This document shows positions 54,484 through 64,000 of a stretch of 64,000 nucleotides of DNA, piece after piece. The first letter of the stretch is position 1, and each line of letters opens with the position of its first letter. The position numbers and the translations under genes are program-made. The notes beneath the pieces were generated by a model. The model ran no database searches. It had not been told where the DNA came from and saw nothing but the letters and a program-made list of their open reading frames with translations. Source of the stretch: Anderseniella sp. (GTDB lineage: Bacteria > Pseudomonadota > Alphaproteobacteria > Rhizobiales > Aestuariivirgaceae); contig DAOUPT010000007.1 in NCBI GenBank assembly GCA_030626025.1, positions 24,158 to 88,157 on the forward strand. Direction: 5' to 3'.

Positions 54484-55697
54484 AAGGTTACTCCCAAATG
54501 GTCGGCAACGGTGAAGATGTCCTTGTCACCGCGCCCACACATGTTCATCACCATAATATGGTCCTTGTCATATTTGGGGGCAAGGTCAATCACCTTGGCC
54601 AGAGCATGGGAAGGCTCAAGCGCCGGGATAATGCCCTCTAATGTGCAACAAAGCTGAAAGGCCGCAAGAGCCTCATCATCGGTTGCGGAAATGTAAGTGA
54701 CCCGACCAGTATCTTTCAACCAGGAATGTTCCGGGCCGACACCGGGATAATCAAGCCCGGCTGAAATCGAGTGAGCTTCGTCAATCTGACCATCTTCATC
54801 CATTAAAAGATAGGTTCGGTTACCGTGCAGGACGCCTGGCGCACCACCGGTCATTGAAGCGGCATGTTCCTTGGTATCAAGGCCGCGACCAGCCGCTTCA
54901 ACACCAAACATCTTGACACTTGGATCATCAAGGAAAGGGTGGAACAACCCGATAGCATTAGAACCACCGCCAATGGCTGCGATAAGGGAATCAGGCAAGC
55001 GGCCTTCGCGAGCCTGCATCTGTTCGCGAACTTCGTTGCCAATCACGATTTGGAAGTCGCGCACCATTTCTGGATAGGGGTGTGGTCCCGCCGCAGTACC
55101 AATACAATAAAAAGTATCTTCGACATTTGACACCCAATCGCGCAGAGCTTCATTCATGGCATCTTTGAGTGTCGATGAGCCAGAGGTGACAGGGATAATA
55201 TCAGCCCCTAAAAGCTTCATGCGAAACACATTGGGCTTTTGCCGTTCCACATCTACAGCGCCCATAAACACGATACACTTCAAACCAAACCGGGCACAAA
55301 CTGTCGCTGTTGCAACACCGTGTTGTCCGGCACCGGTTTCGGCAATAATGCGGGTCTTGCCCATCCGTCTTGCCAAAAGGATTTGCCCCAGCACGTTATT
55401 GATTTTGTGAGCACCGGTGTGGTTTAGCTCATCACGCTTAAAATATATTTTGGCGCCGCCCAAATGCTCGGTCAGGCGCTCGGCATAATACAATGGGCTG
55501 GGGCGACCGACATAATGGGTCAGAAAATCATCCAGCAGTTCCCGATAAGCTGGATCAGCTTTTGCCTCTTCATAGGCCTGTGACAGTTCATTGATCAGCG
55601 GCATCAATGTTTCGGCAACAAACCGCCCGCCATAAATGCCAAAACGGCCTTCGTCATCAGGACCGCTTCGAAAGGAATTTTTCTTTGACGTGCTCAT
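54480..55697 (-). CDS. trpB: tryptophan synthase beta subunit
   Basis: A 405-residue PLP enzyme that condenses indole with serine. The PLP-binding Lys is in [13 protein letters not shown], and the phosphate-binding GGGSNAIG is present. The start ATG at 55697 ([12 protein letters not shown]) has AGAGGC 6 bp upstream; an in-frame ATG at 55766 would overlap trpF and is not used. It overlaps trpA by 4 bp and follows trpF by 43 bp. Confidence 0.96.
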   Translation of the reverse strand: MSTSKKNSFRSGPDDEGRFGIYGGRFVAETLMPLINELSQAYEEAKADPAYRELLDDFLTHYVGRPSPLYYAERLTEHLGGAKIYFKRDELNHTGAHKINNVLGQILLARRMGKTRIIAETGAGQHGVATATVCARFGLKCIVFMGAVDVERQKPNVFRMKLLGADIIPVTSGSSTLKDAMNEALRDWVSNVEDTFYCIGTAAGPHPYPEMVRDFQIVIGNEVREQMQAREGRLPDSLIAAIGGGSNAIGLFHPFLDDPSVKMFGVEAAGRGLDTKEHAASMTGGAPGVLHGNRTYLLMDEDGQIDEAHSISAGLDYPGVGPEHSWLKDTGRVTYISATDDEALAAFQLCCTLEGIIPALEPSHALAKVIDLAPKYDKDHIMVMNMCGRGDKDIFTVADHLGVTL

Positions 55698-55740
55698 AAA
55701 GCCTCTAACAATTGTATCATGAAAATTTTGCTGATTGGTT

Positions 55741-56394
55741 TTAGCCGGCGTTGCGCATTGCCACAATGAAATTCTTTATCGCTGCAAGGTCCTTTTCACC
55801 GGGCGATGTTTCAACACCTGTAGAAACATCAAAAATACCGGCATCTGTTTCTATAACCGCTTGCACAACATTGCTGACATCCAGTCCGCCTGACAGCATA
55901 AAATTGTCCGGTGGATTGGCGCTGGCAAGCAAGGACCAGTCAAAACTGATGCCATTGCCACCAGGCAGGGCATTGAGTTTGTCATCAGGTGCCTTGGAAT
56001 CAAAAAGAATAATATCGGCAATGTCTTTAAAGGCATCAGCCTTGCTGACATCAGCCCGGTCTCTGACTTTTATCGCCTTTATAATCGGCAAGCCGGTTTT
56101 CTTTTTGATTTCAGCGATACGTTCTGGCGTCTCGCTGCCATGGGCCTGAATATAATCAGGTTGAACTTTAGAGGCGATTTCGAGCAATAGCTCGTCTGTT
56201 GCATCGACAGTCAACGCCACAATTTTACTGCGCCCACGGGCCTGTTCGGCCAGCGCTTGCGCTTGAGCTATGGTGACATTCCGCGGGCTTGGTTCAAAAA
56301 ACACCAGACCGATAAAATCTGCACCGTTTTCAAGCGCAACGTCCATTGCCTCGGGTGTTGAAAGGCCGCAAATTTTTACCTTGGGTGTTGTCAC
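55741..56394 (-). CDS. trpF: phosphoribosylanthranilate isomerase
   Basis: A 217-residue barrel enzyme of tryptophan synthesis. The catalytic Cys lies in [10 protein letters not shown] and the Asp in LFDSKAPD. The start is GTG at 56394, overlapping the pyrF stop as GTGA, so pyrF and trpFBA form one transcript. This coupling of pyrimidine and tryptophan genes is common in alphaproteobacteria. Confidence 0.95.
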   Translation of the reverse strand: MTTPKVKICGLSTPEAMDVALENGADFIGLVFFEPSPRNVTIAQAQALAEQARGRSKIVALTVDATDELLLEIASKVQPDYIQAHGSETPERIAEIKKKTGLPIIKAIKVRDRADVSKADAFKDIADIILFDSKAPDDKLNALPGGNGISFDWSLLASANPPDNFMLSGGLDVSNVVQAVIETDAGIFDVSTGVETSPGEKDLAAIKNFIVAMRNAG

Positions 56395-57095
56395 GATTTC
56401 AAAGTGTCCAATATTTCCTGTGTTGCCCGCGCCGGATCGTTTGCACCGGTAATCGCGCGGCCAATGACCAGAATGTCGGCCCCCGCATCCATTGCAGCTC
56501 TTGGTGTTGCAATTCGCTTTTGATCCTGTGTGTCGCTGCCTTGCGGTCGTATGCCTGGTACAATGGTCAAAAAATCATCACCACATACCTTGCGAATACC
56601 GACAAGATCATGGGGTGAACATACAACGCCATCAATATTATTTGCCTTGGCAAGCAGAGCCAGACTGGCCGCATGTTCGCCGGTGTTTTTACTGTTGTCA
56701 AAACCTGATGCGCTTAGGTCATTGTCATCAAGGCTGGTCAAAATAGTGACGGCAATCAATTTTGCCCTGCCATTAACAGCTTTGGCAGCGCTGGCAAGCA
56801 TTGCCGGTCCACCAGTTGCATGAACATCTATAATGGCCGGCTTTGGTTCCAGTTGCATCAGGCTGGATAATCCGGCAGCAACCGTATGGGGAATATCGTG
56901 CAGCTTCAAATCAAGGAATAATGGAATGCCATATGCGGCCATTGCTTTATAGCCCGGCATGCCGTGCGCATAAAAAAACTCCATCCCGACTTTCAACATA
57001 CCCACGTGATTCTTCACAGAGTCCGCCAATTTCTCAGCGCGCTTTAAATCAGGCGTGTCTATGGCCACGCAAATGGGATTGTCGATGTACGTCAC
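56391..57095 (-). CDS. pyrF: orotidine 5'-phosphate decarboxylase
   Basis: A 234-residue decarboxylase making UMP. The catalytic tetrad region is LFLDLKLHDIPHTV, with Asp-Lys-Asp residues in place. The start is GTG at 57095 with AGGA 9 bp upstream. It lies between the LapA-like gene and trpF and overlaps trpF by 4 bp. Confidence 0.96.
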   Translation of the reverse strand: MTYIDNPICVAIDTPDLKRAEKLADSVKNHVGMLKVGMEFFYAHGMPGYKAMAAYGIPLFLDLKLHDIPHTVAAGLSSLMQLEPKPAIIDVHATGGPAMLASAAKAVNGRAKLIAVTILTSLDDNDLSASGFDNSKNTGEHAASLALLAKANNIDGVVCSPHDLVGIRKVCGDDFLTIVPGIRPQGSDTQDQKRIATPRAAMDAGADILVIGRAITGANDPARATQEILDTLKS

Positions 57096-57119
57096 GGGTG
57101 TAGTTCCTAAAAATTCCGG

Positions 57120-57461
57120 TTAAAACCGGTCGCTGGTATGTGCCGATACCAATTCGCCCTGATTGAGGCGCTGCTCAAGAGCCTTCTTTTTTTCCAGCTC
57201 AATATCGAGATTGTTTCGGGCTTCCCGGGCAGCTTTTCGCCATTTGCCCTGATTTATCCATGAGCCAATCCAGCCAATGATCAATCCCAGAAAAATACCG
57301 GCAAACAGCAATACCCAAACCGGCAATGACAAGGCAAACCACGGTGCTTCAGTTGACAGCGGATCAAATGATACGGTTACAAAAGACCGGTTAGCCAAGG
57401 CAAAAGCAATCAGCAAAATCGCTGTCGGCAACCCGATTATCCAACCAATTATCTGCTTCAT
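57120..57461 (-). CDS. LapA-family small membrane protein
   Basis: A 113-residue inner-membrane protein with two hydrophobic helices (about residues 5-22 and 40-66) and a C-terminal coiled-coil-like cytoplasmic stretch (about 70-100). It fits the LapA/DUF1049 family, which in E. coli helps lipopolysaccharide assembly control. It lies between ihfB and pyrF, its usual alphaproteobacterial position. Function here is inferred from family only. Confidence 0.8.
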   Translation of the reverse strand: MKQIIGWIIGLPTAILLIAFALANRSFVTVSFDPLSTEAPWFALSLPVWVLLFAGIFLGLIIGWIGSWINQGKWRKAAREARNNLDIELEKKKALEQRLNQGELVSAHTSDRF

Positions 57462-57518
57462 CGCCCTGTCTTTCTTATTTCAGTCTTTATTTGCGGTGGT
57501 TTTTTGAAAAGCAGCCAG

Positions 57519-57806
57519 TTAACTGGCTGGCGAATTCAATCTTACGTGTAGCTCTTTGCCAGTTTTGAAAAAAGGCACCCGTTTTTCTGCCACATCAACA
57601 ATCTGCCCGGTGCGTGGATTGCGCCCCTGTCGGGCATCGCGCTTTTTAACCGAAAATGCGCCAAATCCACGAAGTTCAACGCGGTTTCCCGATGCCAATG
57701 ACCCGACAATCTCGTCAAAGATCGTATCGATAATACGTTCAACATCGCGGTGATACAGGTGAGGATTCTGCTCAGCGATTTTTAGAATTAACTCGGATTT
57801 TATCAT
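57519..57806 (-). CDS. ihfB: integration host factor beta subunit
   Basis: A 95-residue HU/IHF-family DNA-bending protein. The DNA-contacting arm includes [17 protein letters not shown], and [13 protein letters not shown] dimer helices precede it. IHF assists sigma-54 promoters, nucleoid shaping and site-specific recombination, and could serve both the sigma-54 operon at 13018 and the integrase at 63710. It follows sppA by 31 bp. Confidence 0.93.
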   Translation of the reverse strand: MIKSELILKIAEQNPHLYHRDVERIIDTIFDEIVGSLASGNRVELRGFGAFSVKKRDARQGRNPRTGQIVDVAEKRVPFFKTGKELHVRLNSPAS

Positions 57807-57837
57807 AAGGACACCCTAAAATCAGAAAAGTTGATGA

Positions 57838-58806
57838 CTACTTGATAGCAGGTTGCCAAACTGCTAGCAAACCGTCAAGTCTTTGCTGGCCCTGGCCAAA
57901 GGCCGTATCAAGGTCCCGAACCACCCCGTCCAGGCCAATCAACTTGAAAATGTCGCTGAATATTGAAAAAGACAGGCCGACTTTTTCGCGAGTTGTCGGG
58001 GCAGCCCACGTAGTGATTTTAAGAGCTTTGTCGATCTTCTTTTCTTTAACCAGCCATTTAACCGCGTCATCTTCACCACCGATTTGATCGATCAGGCTTT
58101 GTTTCAAGGCTTGTCGGCCCGAATATACCCGGCCATCTGCCAAACGATACACGGTTTGTTTAGTCAGATTGCGCCGCTCCGCAACGAGTCCGACAAACCA
58201 GTCAAAGGAGTCGGTAACCATCGCTTTGAGAACCGGGCGGACCTCATCTTTTAGAGGTTCGTACATATTGGGTTCAGCTTTTTGCGGGCCGCTTTTGATC
58301 GTTTTCATCTCGACCCCGATTTTGCCGAGCAACTGGTGTACTTCGGGCCACTGGAAAATTACCCCGATTGAGCCGGTAATCGTATTTCCCCGTGCCACGA
58401 CATGATCTGCAGCCAGTGCGGCAATATACCCGCCCGATGCGGCGACAGAATCCATCACTGTTACCACAGGTTTTTTGGTCGCAACCTTGCGAATAGCCTC
58501 ATACAGGGCTTCAGACCCAACCGTTGTGCCGCCCGGACTGTTAATACGGACAATAACAGCTTTAACGCTGGATGATTTCGCAATTTTACCGAGGACTGCG
58601 ATGGTCTTTTGATCACCGGTAATCAATCCGTCAATTCGCACTCTGGCAATATGTTCAGAATATTTGGCCAGCCGCGTACTGGTTTTAGTGTTGCTTACCA
58701 GAAGAGCCACAAAAGCGATCATCAGGGCCAAAATAGCCACAATTCGCCAAAAGCTCAGGTCCCGGCGGTGTTTTCTCTCAGCTGTAATAGTATCAGCTTT
58801 AAACAT
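57838..58806 (-). CDS. sppA: signal peptide peptidase SppA, short form
   Basis: A 322-residue membrane-anchored serine protease that degrades cleaved signal peptides. A transmembrane anchor lies at about residues 21-43. The nucleophile Ser is in DSVAASGGYIAALAA and the Lys is supplied by the downstream segment of this single-domain form. Its length matches the 36-kDa type rather than the 67-kDa E. coli protein. It lies between rpsA and ihfB. Confidence 0.92.
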   Translation of the reverse strand: MFKADTITAERKHRRDLSFWRIVAILALMIAFVALLVSNTKTSTRLAKYSEHIARVRIDGLITGDQKTIAVLGKIAKSSSVKAVIVRINSPGGTTVGSEALYEAIRKVATKKPVVTVMDSVAASGGYIAALAADHVVARGNTITGSIGVIFQWPEVHQLLGKIGVEMKTIKSGPQKAEPNMYEPLKDEVRPVLKAMVTDSFDWFVGLVAERRNLTKQTVYRLADGRVYSGRQALKQSLIDQIGGEDDAVKWLVKEKKIDKALKITTWAAPTTREKVGLSFSIFSDIFKLIGLDGVVRDLDTAFGQGQQRLDGLLAVWQPAIK

Positions 58807-58819
58807 GGTCTTCCTGATT

Positions 58820-58869
58820 AAAAATATAAAAAAGAATCGGCTGGTCGTTATTTAACATAACGACCAGCC
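58820..58869 (-). terminator. rho-independent terminator of rpsA
   Basis: GGCTGGTCGTTAT and ATAACGACCAGCC (58839-58869) form a perfect 13-bp stem with a 5-nt loop. On the minus strand it is followed by a T-rich run (58820-58836). It lies 28 bp after the rpsA stop and separates rpsA from sppA. Confidence 0.9.
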
Positions 58870-58896
58870 TGATTGTTAACAAATATTAGTCGACAA

Positions 58897-60612
58897 TTAG
58901 TCGTCTTTTTTGTCTTCTTCGCCGGCCTTGCTCAGCGCTGCGCCAAGAATGTCGCCAAGTGAGGCACCGGAGTCCGATGAACCATACTGTTCAACAGCAG
59001 CTTTTTCTTCCGCAATTTCAAGTGCCTTGATCGACAGCGAGATTTTGCGGCTGGCTTTGTCAAACTGAGTAACACGGGCATCGACTTTTTCACCCACAGC
59101 AAACCGTTCCGGGCGTTGCTCAGAGCGGTCTCTTGCCAGATCACCACGACGGATAAAGGCGGTAACATCACTATCAACAATGGTGACTTCCAGACCGTTT
59201 TCCTGAACTGCAGTAACTTCGCAAGTTACCGTTGCACCACGGCGCAGGCCTTTGGCTGATTCCATTGGATCGCCATCAAGCTGCTTGATACCAAGGCTGA
59301 TACGCTCTTTTTCAAGATCAACATCAAGCACTATGGCTTTCACCATGTCGCCTTTTGTATAGTCTTGCAGGGCTTCTTCTCCCGAACGATTCCAGTCGAG
59401 ATCAGACAAGTGGACCATGCCGTCAACATCACCATCAAGGCCAATGAACAGTCCAAATTCAGTGATATTTTTAACTTCACCTTCGATGATCGTATCACGA
59501 GGGAACTTCTCAGCAAAAGACTCCCAAGGATTGTCTTGTGTCTGTTTAAGACCAAGTGAGATACGACGACGTGAAGGATCAACTTCCAGCACTTCAACCG
59601 TGATGGTTTGTGTGGTTGAAAGAATTTTACCCGGATGGACATTTTTCTTGGTCCAGCTCATTTCTGAAACGTGAACAAGACCTTCAATACCTTCACGCAG
59701 TTCTACAAATGCACCATAATCGGTAATATTTGTAACCTGACCTTCAACCCGGCTGCCAATGGCAAATTCTGCTTCAACCTGCTCCCATGGGTCGCTTTCC
59801 AGTTGTTTCATGCCAAGGCTGATACGCTGGGTTTCAGGGTTAATTTTGATAATTTGAACATTGCGGGTTTCACCGACAGTCAAAACATCAGATGGATGAT
59901 TGACCCGTTTCCAGGAAATGTCAGTAACGTGCAACAAACCGTCAATACCGCCAAGGTCAACAAATGCACCGTAATCAGTGATGTTTTTCACAACACCTTC
60001 AACAGTTTGGCCTTCGGCAAGGTTTTGTACCAGTTCCTGACGCTGTTCAGCCCGGGCTTCTTCGAGGATGGCACGGCGTGAAACAACAATGTTGCCCCGG
60101 CGTTTGTCCATTTTCAAAATTTGGAACGGCTGGCTGATATTCATCAGCGGTGTGACGTCACGAATTGGACGCACATCGACCTGACTGCCAGGCAAAAATG
60201 CAACCGCACCGCCCAAATCAACTGTAAAGCCACCTTTGACACGGCCAAAAATCACGCCGTCAACGCGTTCATTGCGTTCAAGTGAGCCTTCAAGACGGAC
60301 CCATGCTTCTTCGCGGCGGGCCTTGTCTCTGGAAAGAACAGCTTCACCCATAGCGTTTTCGATACGCTCAAGGAAAACTTCTACTTCATCACCAGCTTTA
60401 AGGTCATTTTCTTCACCTGGTGTAAAAAATTCACGCAGAGAGACCCGGCCTTCGGTTTTTAGGCCAACGTCAATAATAGCAAGATCGTTTTCGATGGCAA
60501 TAATTGTACCTTTTACAACGCTGCCCTCTAAAGGAGAGGTGGCGGAAAAGGATTCATCCAGCATTGCTGCAAAATCATCCATCGAAGGGTTAAGGGTTTC
60601 AGGGTTAGTCAT
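58897..60612 (-). CDS. rpsA: 30S ribosomal protein S1
   Basis: A 571-residue RNA-binding protein made of six S1 domains, which recruits mRNA to the 30S subunit. Repeated segments such as VVKNITDYGAFVDLGGIDGLLHVTD and VTNITDYGAFVELREGIEGLVHVSE mark the domains. The start ATG at 60612 (MTNPETLNPSM) has AAGGAC 8-9 bp upstream; an upstream in-frame start at 60636 is less likely. The 242-bp gap to cmk upstream contains only an AT-rich leader and presumably its promoter. It has its own terminator. Confidence 0.97.
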   Translation of the reverse strand: MTNPETLNPSMDDFAAMLDESFSATSPLEGSVVKGTIIAIENDLAIIDVGLKTEGRVSLREFFTPGEENDLKAGDEVEVFLERIENAMGEAVLSRDKARREEAWVRLEGSLERNERVDGVIFGRVKGGFTVDLGGAVAFLPGSQVDVRPIRDVTPLMNISQPFQILKMDKRRGNIVVSRRAILEEARAEQRQELVQNLAEGQTVEGVVKNITDYGAFVDLGGIDGLLHVTDISWKRVNHPSDVLTVGETRNVQIIKINPETQRISLGMKQLESDPWEQVEAEFAIGSRVEGQVTNITDYGAFVELREGIEGLVHVSEMSWTKKNVHPGKILSTTQTITVEVLEVDPSRRRISLGLKQTQDNPWESFAEKFPRDTIIEGEVKNITEFGLFIGLDGDVDGMVHLSDLDWNRSGEEALQDYTKGDMVKAIVLDVDLEKERISLGIKQLDGDPMESAKGLRRGATVTCEVTAVQENGLEVTIVDSDVTAFIRRGDLARDRSEQRPERFAVGEKVDARVTQFDKASRKISLSIKALEIAEEKAAVEQYGSSDSGASLGDILGAALSKAGEEDKKDD

Positions 60613-60854
60613 GCAAACAAAGTCCTTGTAAAACAAATATATGTCGTAACCACCGATACTCTTTTCTAAAGAGTTCGGTTTATCTTTTCAGTTTATGTCA
60701 GGAAAATAAAATTCTCGTGCGCATAATTGAGCAAATCACGACGGGTTAAAAACTTCCAAAAAAATACAAAATACGCCCAGACAACGCATTTTAACAGCAT
60801 TTTTCAAAAACAAGGAACAAAACTAAAGAGCATAAAGTCTTTAGTTTCAACGGT

Positions 60855-61472
60855 TTAAGAACCATTGATGATATCAATGGCTGCCTGGAATGCTGCTTCT
60901 ATATCCAATTTTGAGGTATCAAGCAAGTGGGCGTCTGTGGCCGGTATCAACGGGGCAATCACGCGCTCTGTGTCGCGCCTGTCCCTGTTGCGCAAATCTT
61001 CCAGCACCATTTCATAATCACAAGGTTCTTTACGAGCAATCAACTCGGCATGACGCCGTCTTGCCCGCTCTTCATCGCTGGCGGTAACAAAGATTTTTAC
61101 ATCGGCATCAGGACAGACAACAGTGCCAATATCGCGCCCATCAAGAACCGCACCGGGTGGCTTGTTGGCAAACCGGCGTTGAAATTCCAAAATCTCGGCC
61201 CGGACAGCGGGAATTTGAGCAACCACGGATGCAAGCTGTCCGGCTTCCGCCGTGCGCAGGTTGCAATCTGTAAGGTCATCGTGCTTGAGTGCTTTGGCAG
61301 CCTTGAGGGCGTCGTCCTCATTGGCCGGATCACCGCCGTTTTTTAGAACATTAAGCCCGACACCGCGATAGAGGCTTCCGGTATCCAGATAGTTGAGTTT
61401 GAAATGGTCGGCTATCTGGCGGGCCAATGTTCCTTTGCCCGCAGCAGCTGGTCCATCGATGGCAATAATCAT
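60855..61472 (-). CDS. cmk: cytidylate kinase
   Basis: A 205-residue nucleoside monophosphate kinase for CMP/dCMP. The P-loop is [13 protein letters not shown] at residues 4-16, and [20 protein letters not shown] is the family core. It overlaps the aroA stop by 4 bp (ATGA). The order aroA-cmk-rpsA is conserved across Proteobacteria. Confidence 0.96.
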   Translation of the reverse strand: MIIAIDGPAAAGKGTLARQIADHFKLNYLDTGSLYRGVGLNVLKNGGDPANEDDALKAAKALKHDDLTDCNLRTAEAGQLASVVAQIPAVRAEILEFQRRFANKPPGAVLDGRDIGTVVCPDADVKIFVTASDEERARRRHAELIARKEPCDYEMVLEDLRNRDRRDTERVIAPLIPATDAHLLDTSKLDIEAAFQAAIDIINGS

Positions 61473-62827
61473 TCTGTCTCATCCACCGACTTGATGTTGC
61501 AGCCCAAACCGATCATCAATTCTTCAAATACCGGAAAGCTGGTGGCAATAATGTTACCGTCATCTATCGTAACCGGTTTTTCGCTGGCCAGACCGAGCAC
61601 CAGAAAAGACATGGCAATTCGGTGATCCAGCCCGGTTTTGACAAAGCCACCACCTTCTACGGTGTCAGCCCCGTCAACTTCCATCCAGTCTGGTCCCGAG
61701 CGCACCACAACGCCATTGTTTTCAAGACCATCGGCAACAAAAGCCAGCCGGTCACTTTCCTTGACCCTAAGCTCTCCAATACCTTCCATCCGTGTGGTAC
61801 CCGTGGCAAAACTGGCAGCAACAGCTAACACCGGGTATTCATCAATCATCGCCGGTGCGCGACTTGCCGGAACCGTTATGCCGCAAAGCTGGCTGGAACG
61901 CGCAATTATATCACCCAATTGTTCCCCGCCGGATTCCCGTCGGTTTTCAATTACGATATCGCCACCCATTTCTTTTAGGCTGTCAATCAGGCCGATGCGC
62001 GTCGGGTTAAGCAGCACATCCTTAATAATAATGTGCGAGTCGGTGGTAATCAGCGCTGCAACAATCGCAAAAGCTGCCGAACTCGGATCGCCAGGCACTG
62101 TCACATCACAGGCTGTCAGCTCATGTTGGCCTTCAATTGTAATTGTCCGCCCCTGATTGTTTCCAGTGTTGTCTTCAGTAATCGTCAGTTTAGCCCCGAA
62201 AGCTTTAAGCATTTTTTCCGTATGATCACGTGTTGCAACAGGCTCAATAACACTGGTTTTACCCGGTGCATTCAATCCGGCCAGCAAAACAGCTGATTTA
62301 ACCTGTGCTGATGCCACTGGCAGTGTGTATTCAACAGGCACAGTATTTTCCGATCCAACAATTCGCATTGGCAACAGATCACCCTCCAGAGTGTCAATTT
62401 TGGCGCCAAATAACCTCAGCGGGTCAGTAATGCGTTTCATCGGTCGCGAACGCAGTGAGTCATCGCCGGTAAAGCCCACCTTGATGGGCGTTGTGGCCAC
62501 CAGCCCAGCACAAAGCCGCACCCCGGTGCCTGAATTGCCAAAGTCGATAATGTCGCGCGGCTGGCTGAAGCCGCCAACTCCGACACCGCGAACTTTCCAT
62601 GTTCCGTCACTATACCGCTCAACCTGCGCGCCAAGTGCTGCCATGGCCTTGGCGGTGTTAATGACATCTTCTGCTTCCAAAAGACCCGAAATAGCGCTTT
62701 CACCGATTGCTATGCTGGCAAACATCAAAGCGCGGTGCGAGATGGATTTGTCACCCGGAACGTTGATGGTGCCGTTCAGGCCGCTACTTTTTTCAGCTTT
62801 TAGACGACGGGACTTGGTAGTGGGCAT
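61469..62827 (-). CDS. aroA: 3-phosphoshikimate 1-carboxyvinyltransferase (EPSP synthase)
   Basis: A 452-residue shikimate-pathway enzyme. The N-terminal [22 protein letters not shown] and [13 protein letters not shown] carry the substrate-binding Lys, Ser and Arg residues. The second residue of the LCAGL segment, together with GNSGTG, gives the class II-like pattern of Agrobacterium-type enzymes, though class is not certain from sight. It starts the aroA-cmk pair, and its upstream 160 bp are shared with the divergent FYDLN protein gene. Confidence 0.95.
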   Translation of the reverse strand: MPTTKSRRLKAEKSSGLNGTINVPGDKSISHRALMFASIAIGESAISGLLEAEDVINTAKAMAALGAQVERYSDGTWKVRGVGVGGFSQPRDIIDFGNSGTGVRLCAGLVATTPIKVGFTGDDSLRSRPMKRITDPLRLFGAKIDTLEGDLLPMRIVGSENTVPVEYTLPVASAQVKSAVLLAGLNAPGKTSVIEPVATRDHTEKMLKAFGAKLTITEDNTGNNQGRTITIEGQHELTACDVTVPGDPSSAAFAIVAALITTDSHIIIKDVLLNPTRIGLIDSLKEMGGDIVIENRRESGGEQLGDIIARSSQLCGITVPASRAPAMIDEYPVLAVAASFATGTTRMEGIGELRVKESDRLAFVADGLENNGVVVRSGPDWMEVDGADTVEGGGFVKTGLDHRIAMSFLVLGLASEKPVTIDDGNIIATSFPVFEELMIGLGCNIKSVDETE

Positions 62828-62987
62828 ATTTATGGTGCTTTTTAGCTGTTGAGTGCAAAATCAGTGATCTATCACATGCTGTAACCATGTGCCACAATTT
62901 CAGTTTAATTTTGACAAGAGCCTCAAGGCATGGCATGGGATGCGCCAACACTCATTTCATTTTTAAACTTTTACAAGGACGAGCACC

Positions 62988-63431
62988 GTGATTGATGCGG
63001 AACTAGGAAAAAAGCTTGTTTGCCCGAGCTGCGCAGTAAAATTCTACGATCTTGGCAATGATCCGGCAGAATGCCCTAAATGTAATACAATTTTTTCAGC
63101 CGAACCGATTTTGCCTTCTAAAGAAGACCGCCCACCAGCAACTGAAGAAAAGCCGGAAGCTGAAAAAGAAGAGAAAACCGAAGCAGCAGACAGCGTTGAA
63201 ACTGAAGAAGCTGAAGTGGTCAGTCTTGAAGATCTTGTAGAAGGTGATGACGACGACGACATTGATGATGACGAATTGGCTGCAGTAAAAGATGTCGATC
63301 TTGGCGATGGCGACAAGGATGATGAAGCACCAACTGGCGAAGATGATGACAGCTTTCTTGAAATTGATGACAGCGAGTCTTCAAATGTTTCAGACATTGT
63401 AGGTGTCGGCTCTTCAGACGACGATAATTAA
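62988..63431 (+). CDS. TIGR02300/FYDLN-type acidic protein
   Basis: A 147-residue soluble protein starting at GTG 62988. The N-terminus has a putative zinc ribbon (CPSC then CPKC, residues 12-15 and about 30-33) with the family mark KFYDLGND. The remaining 100 residues are a low-complexity tail rich in Asp and Glu, with no predicted fold. The family is nearly universal in alphaproteobacteria between aroA and a tRNA-Ala gene, as here, but its role is undefined. Confidence 0.88.
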   Translation: MIDAELGKKLVCPSCAVKFYDLGNDPAECPKCNTIFSAEPILPSKEDRPPATEEKPEAEKEEKTEAADSVETEEAEVVSLEDLVEGDDDDDIDDDELAAVKDVDLGDGDKDDEAPTGEDDDSFLEIDDSESSNVSDIVGVGSSDDDN

Positions 63432-63542
63432 TAAATATTCTGTCAGGCCTGCAATTTTCTCTTGATTATTGAAGGACGACAGAATATCTAAACCATCCGT
63501 TCCAGCTTTTCCCTAAAGGGTTGGATGAAACAAGACGAACAA

Positions 63543-63618
<76 letters not shown>

Positions 63619-63709
63619 AACACCACCTAAGGTGTTGGTATTCAAAGAAAATCAATAAAATCAGTAGCTTAACCTTCACGCTGTTACACAAAAGTGTTAC
63701 ACATACAGT

Positions 63710-64000
63710 ATGGATGAGATGGCTAAATATCCCGGTCTTGAAACCCGAAACGGTATCTACCGTGTGCGATGGCGTACCCCAACAGAAGTGGCGACGGCGG
63801 TTAAGGATCATTTGCCAGAATGGCAGCGAGAGGTGCGAGCCAAGAGTGATACTTACGACAAGTGGGTGCGAGTAATTTCCAAGAATGGATCACTTAAAGT
63901 AGAGGTAACCAAGTCACTGAAAACGACAGACCGCAGTGACGCGGTCAAACGTTATCATGAAATGGCACTTGAGTTTCAAGCGATTTACTCCTCCATTGTT
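63710..64000 (+). CDS. tyrosine integrase-like protein, N-terminal fragment
   Basis: A partial gene of 97 codons running off the right edge, from ATG 63710 (or ATG 63719). The translation includes RNGIYRVRWRTPTEV near residues 13-27 and the segment VTKSLKTTDRSDAVKRYHEMA near residues 70-90. These are the typical N-terminal features of DUF6538-type phage and island integrases: a minimal beta-hairpin 'R-x-G-x-Y' segment, then 'SL-x-T-x-x-x-x-A'. The catalytic domain is outside the window. Its position immediately after a tRNA-Ala gene points to an integrated genomic island or prophage to the right. Confidence 0.75.
   Translation, partial: MDEMAKYPGLETRNGIYRVRWRTPTEVATAVKDHLPEWQREVRAKSDTYDKWVRVISKNGSLKVEVTKSLKTTDRSDAVKRYHEMALEFQAIYSSIV

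Noticed and set aside
63044..63397. Minus-strand Ser-rich open frame opposite the FYDLN protein gene
   Set aside because: It is a shadow of the Asp/Glu-rich coding tail, whose reverse complement reads as Ser codons.

Overview
The window is a stretch of alphaproteobacterial chromosome, most likely from a Hyphomicrobiales (Rhizobiales)-like marine or facultatively anaerobic organism. The evidence is gene content and order: rpsA-cmk-aroA-FYDLN protein-tRNA-Ala; ChvG/ChvI with a short HprK, EIIA-Man and HPr; a TsaE-phosphotransferase fusion beside a MurU-like nucleotidyltransferase and addBA; a DivL-like kinase with Tyr in place of the phospho-acceptor His; and an AccD whose zinc-finger cysteines are missing, as in Hyphomicrobiales. 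No rRNA gene is present, so the placement is an inference.

Layout. 1-1181: the 5' end of a cbb3 oxidase ccoN gene (minus), a perfect FNR box, and an FnrL-type [4Fe-4S] regulator. 1343-5198: a four-gene aldehyde ferredoxin oxidoreductase operon (polyferredoxin, tungsto/molybdo catalytic subunit, FAD subunit, MoaD-like protein). 5352-10816: norCBQD plus norE- and norF-like genes for respiratory nitric oxide reduction, behind an FNR-like site. 11142-12554: a RhlE-type RNA helicase.

12555-25294 is the most unusual part. A textbook sigma-54 promoter (13018-13034), preceded by two copies of a dyad and a possible IHF site, drives a long colinear gene set: a small secreted protein; an extraordinary exported protein made of 93 Gly-Met-X triplets (97 Met in 379 residues, no His, Asp or Glu); a membrane-anchored pentaheme cytochrome c; a Tat-exported DmsA-like molybdoenzyme with a Cys-to-His change at one predicted Fe-S ligand; a DmsB-like subunit; a TorD-like chaperone; an unfamiliar polyferredoxin; a sensor kinase with a CxxCH haem motif in its periplasmic domain; and an NtrC-family regulator. 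A membrane-anchored MsrA-MsrB fusion lies tail to tail with the regulator. I infer a self-regulated, sigma-54-dependent periplasmic redox module in which an oxidisable or metal-binding methionine polymer is paired with a molybdoenzyme respiratory chain and methionine sulfoxide repair. The substrate is unknown. The nearest functional precedent is the periplasmic methionine-rich peptide/methionine sulfoxide reductase system for hypochlorite scavenging in Azospira (MrpX/YedY1).

25470-45496 is mostly housekeeping on the minus strand: trxA, addA, addB, murU-like, tsaE-amgK fusion, divL-like, ahcY, HPr, EIIA-Man, hprK, chvG, chvI; then pckA (plus), and a DUF1150 gene and hsp20 (minus). 45618-51300 holds an MttB-superfamily methyltransferase with a dimethylglycine/sarcosine dehydrogenase-like flavoprotein, and glpD behind a second perfect FNR box. 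51297-62827 is minus-strand core metabolism and information processing: folC, accD, trpA, trpB, trpF, pyrF, lapA-like, ihfB, sppA, rpsA, cmk, aroA. The window ends with an FYDLN-type acidic protein, tRNA-Ala(GGC), and the 5' end of a tyrosine integrase-like gene, so a genomic island probably begins at the tRNA and continues beyond position 64000.
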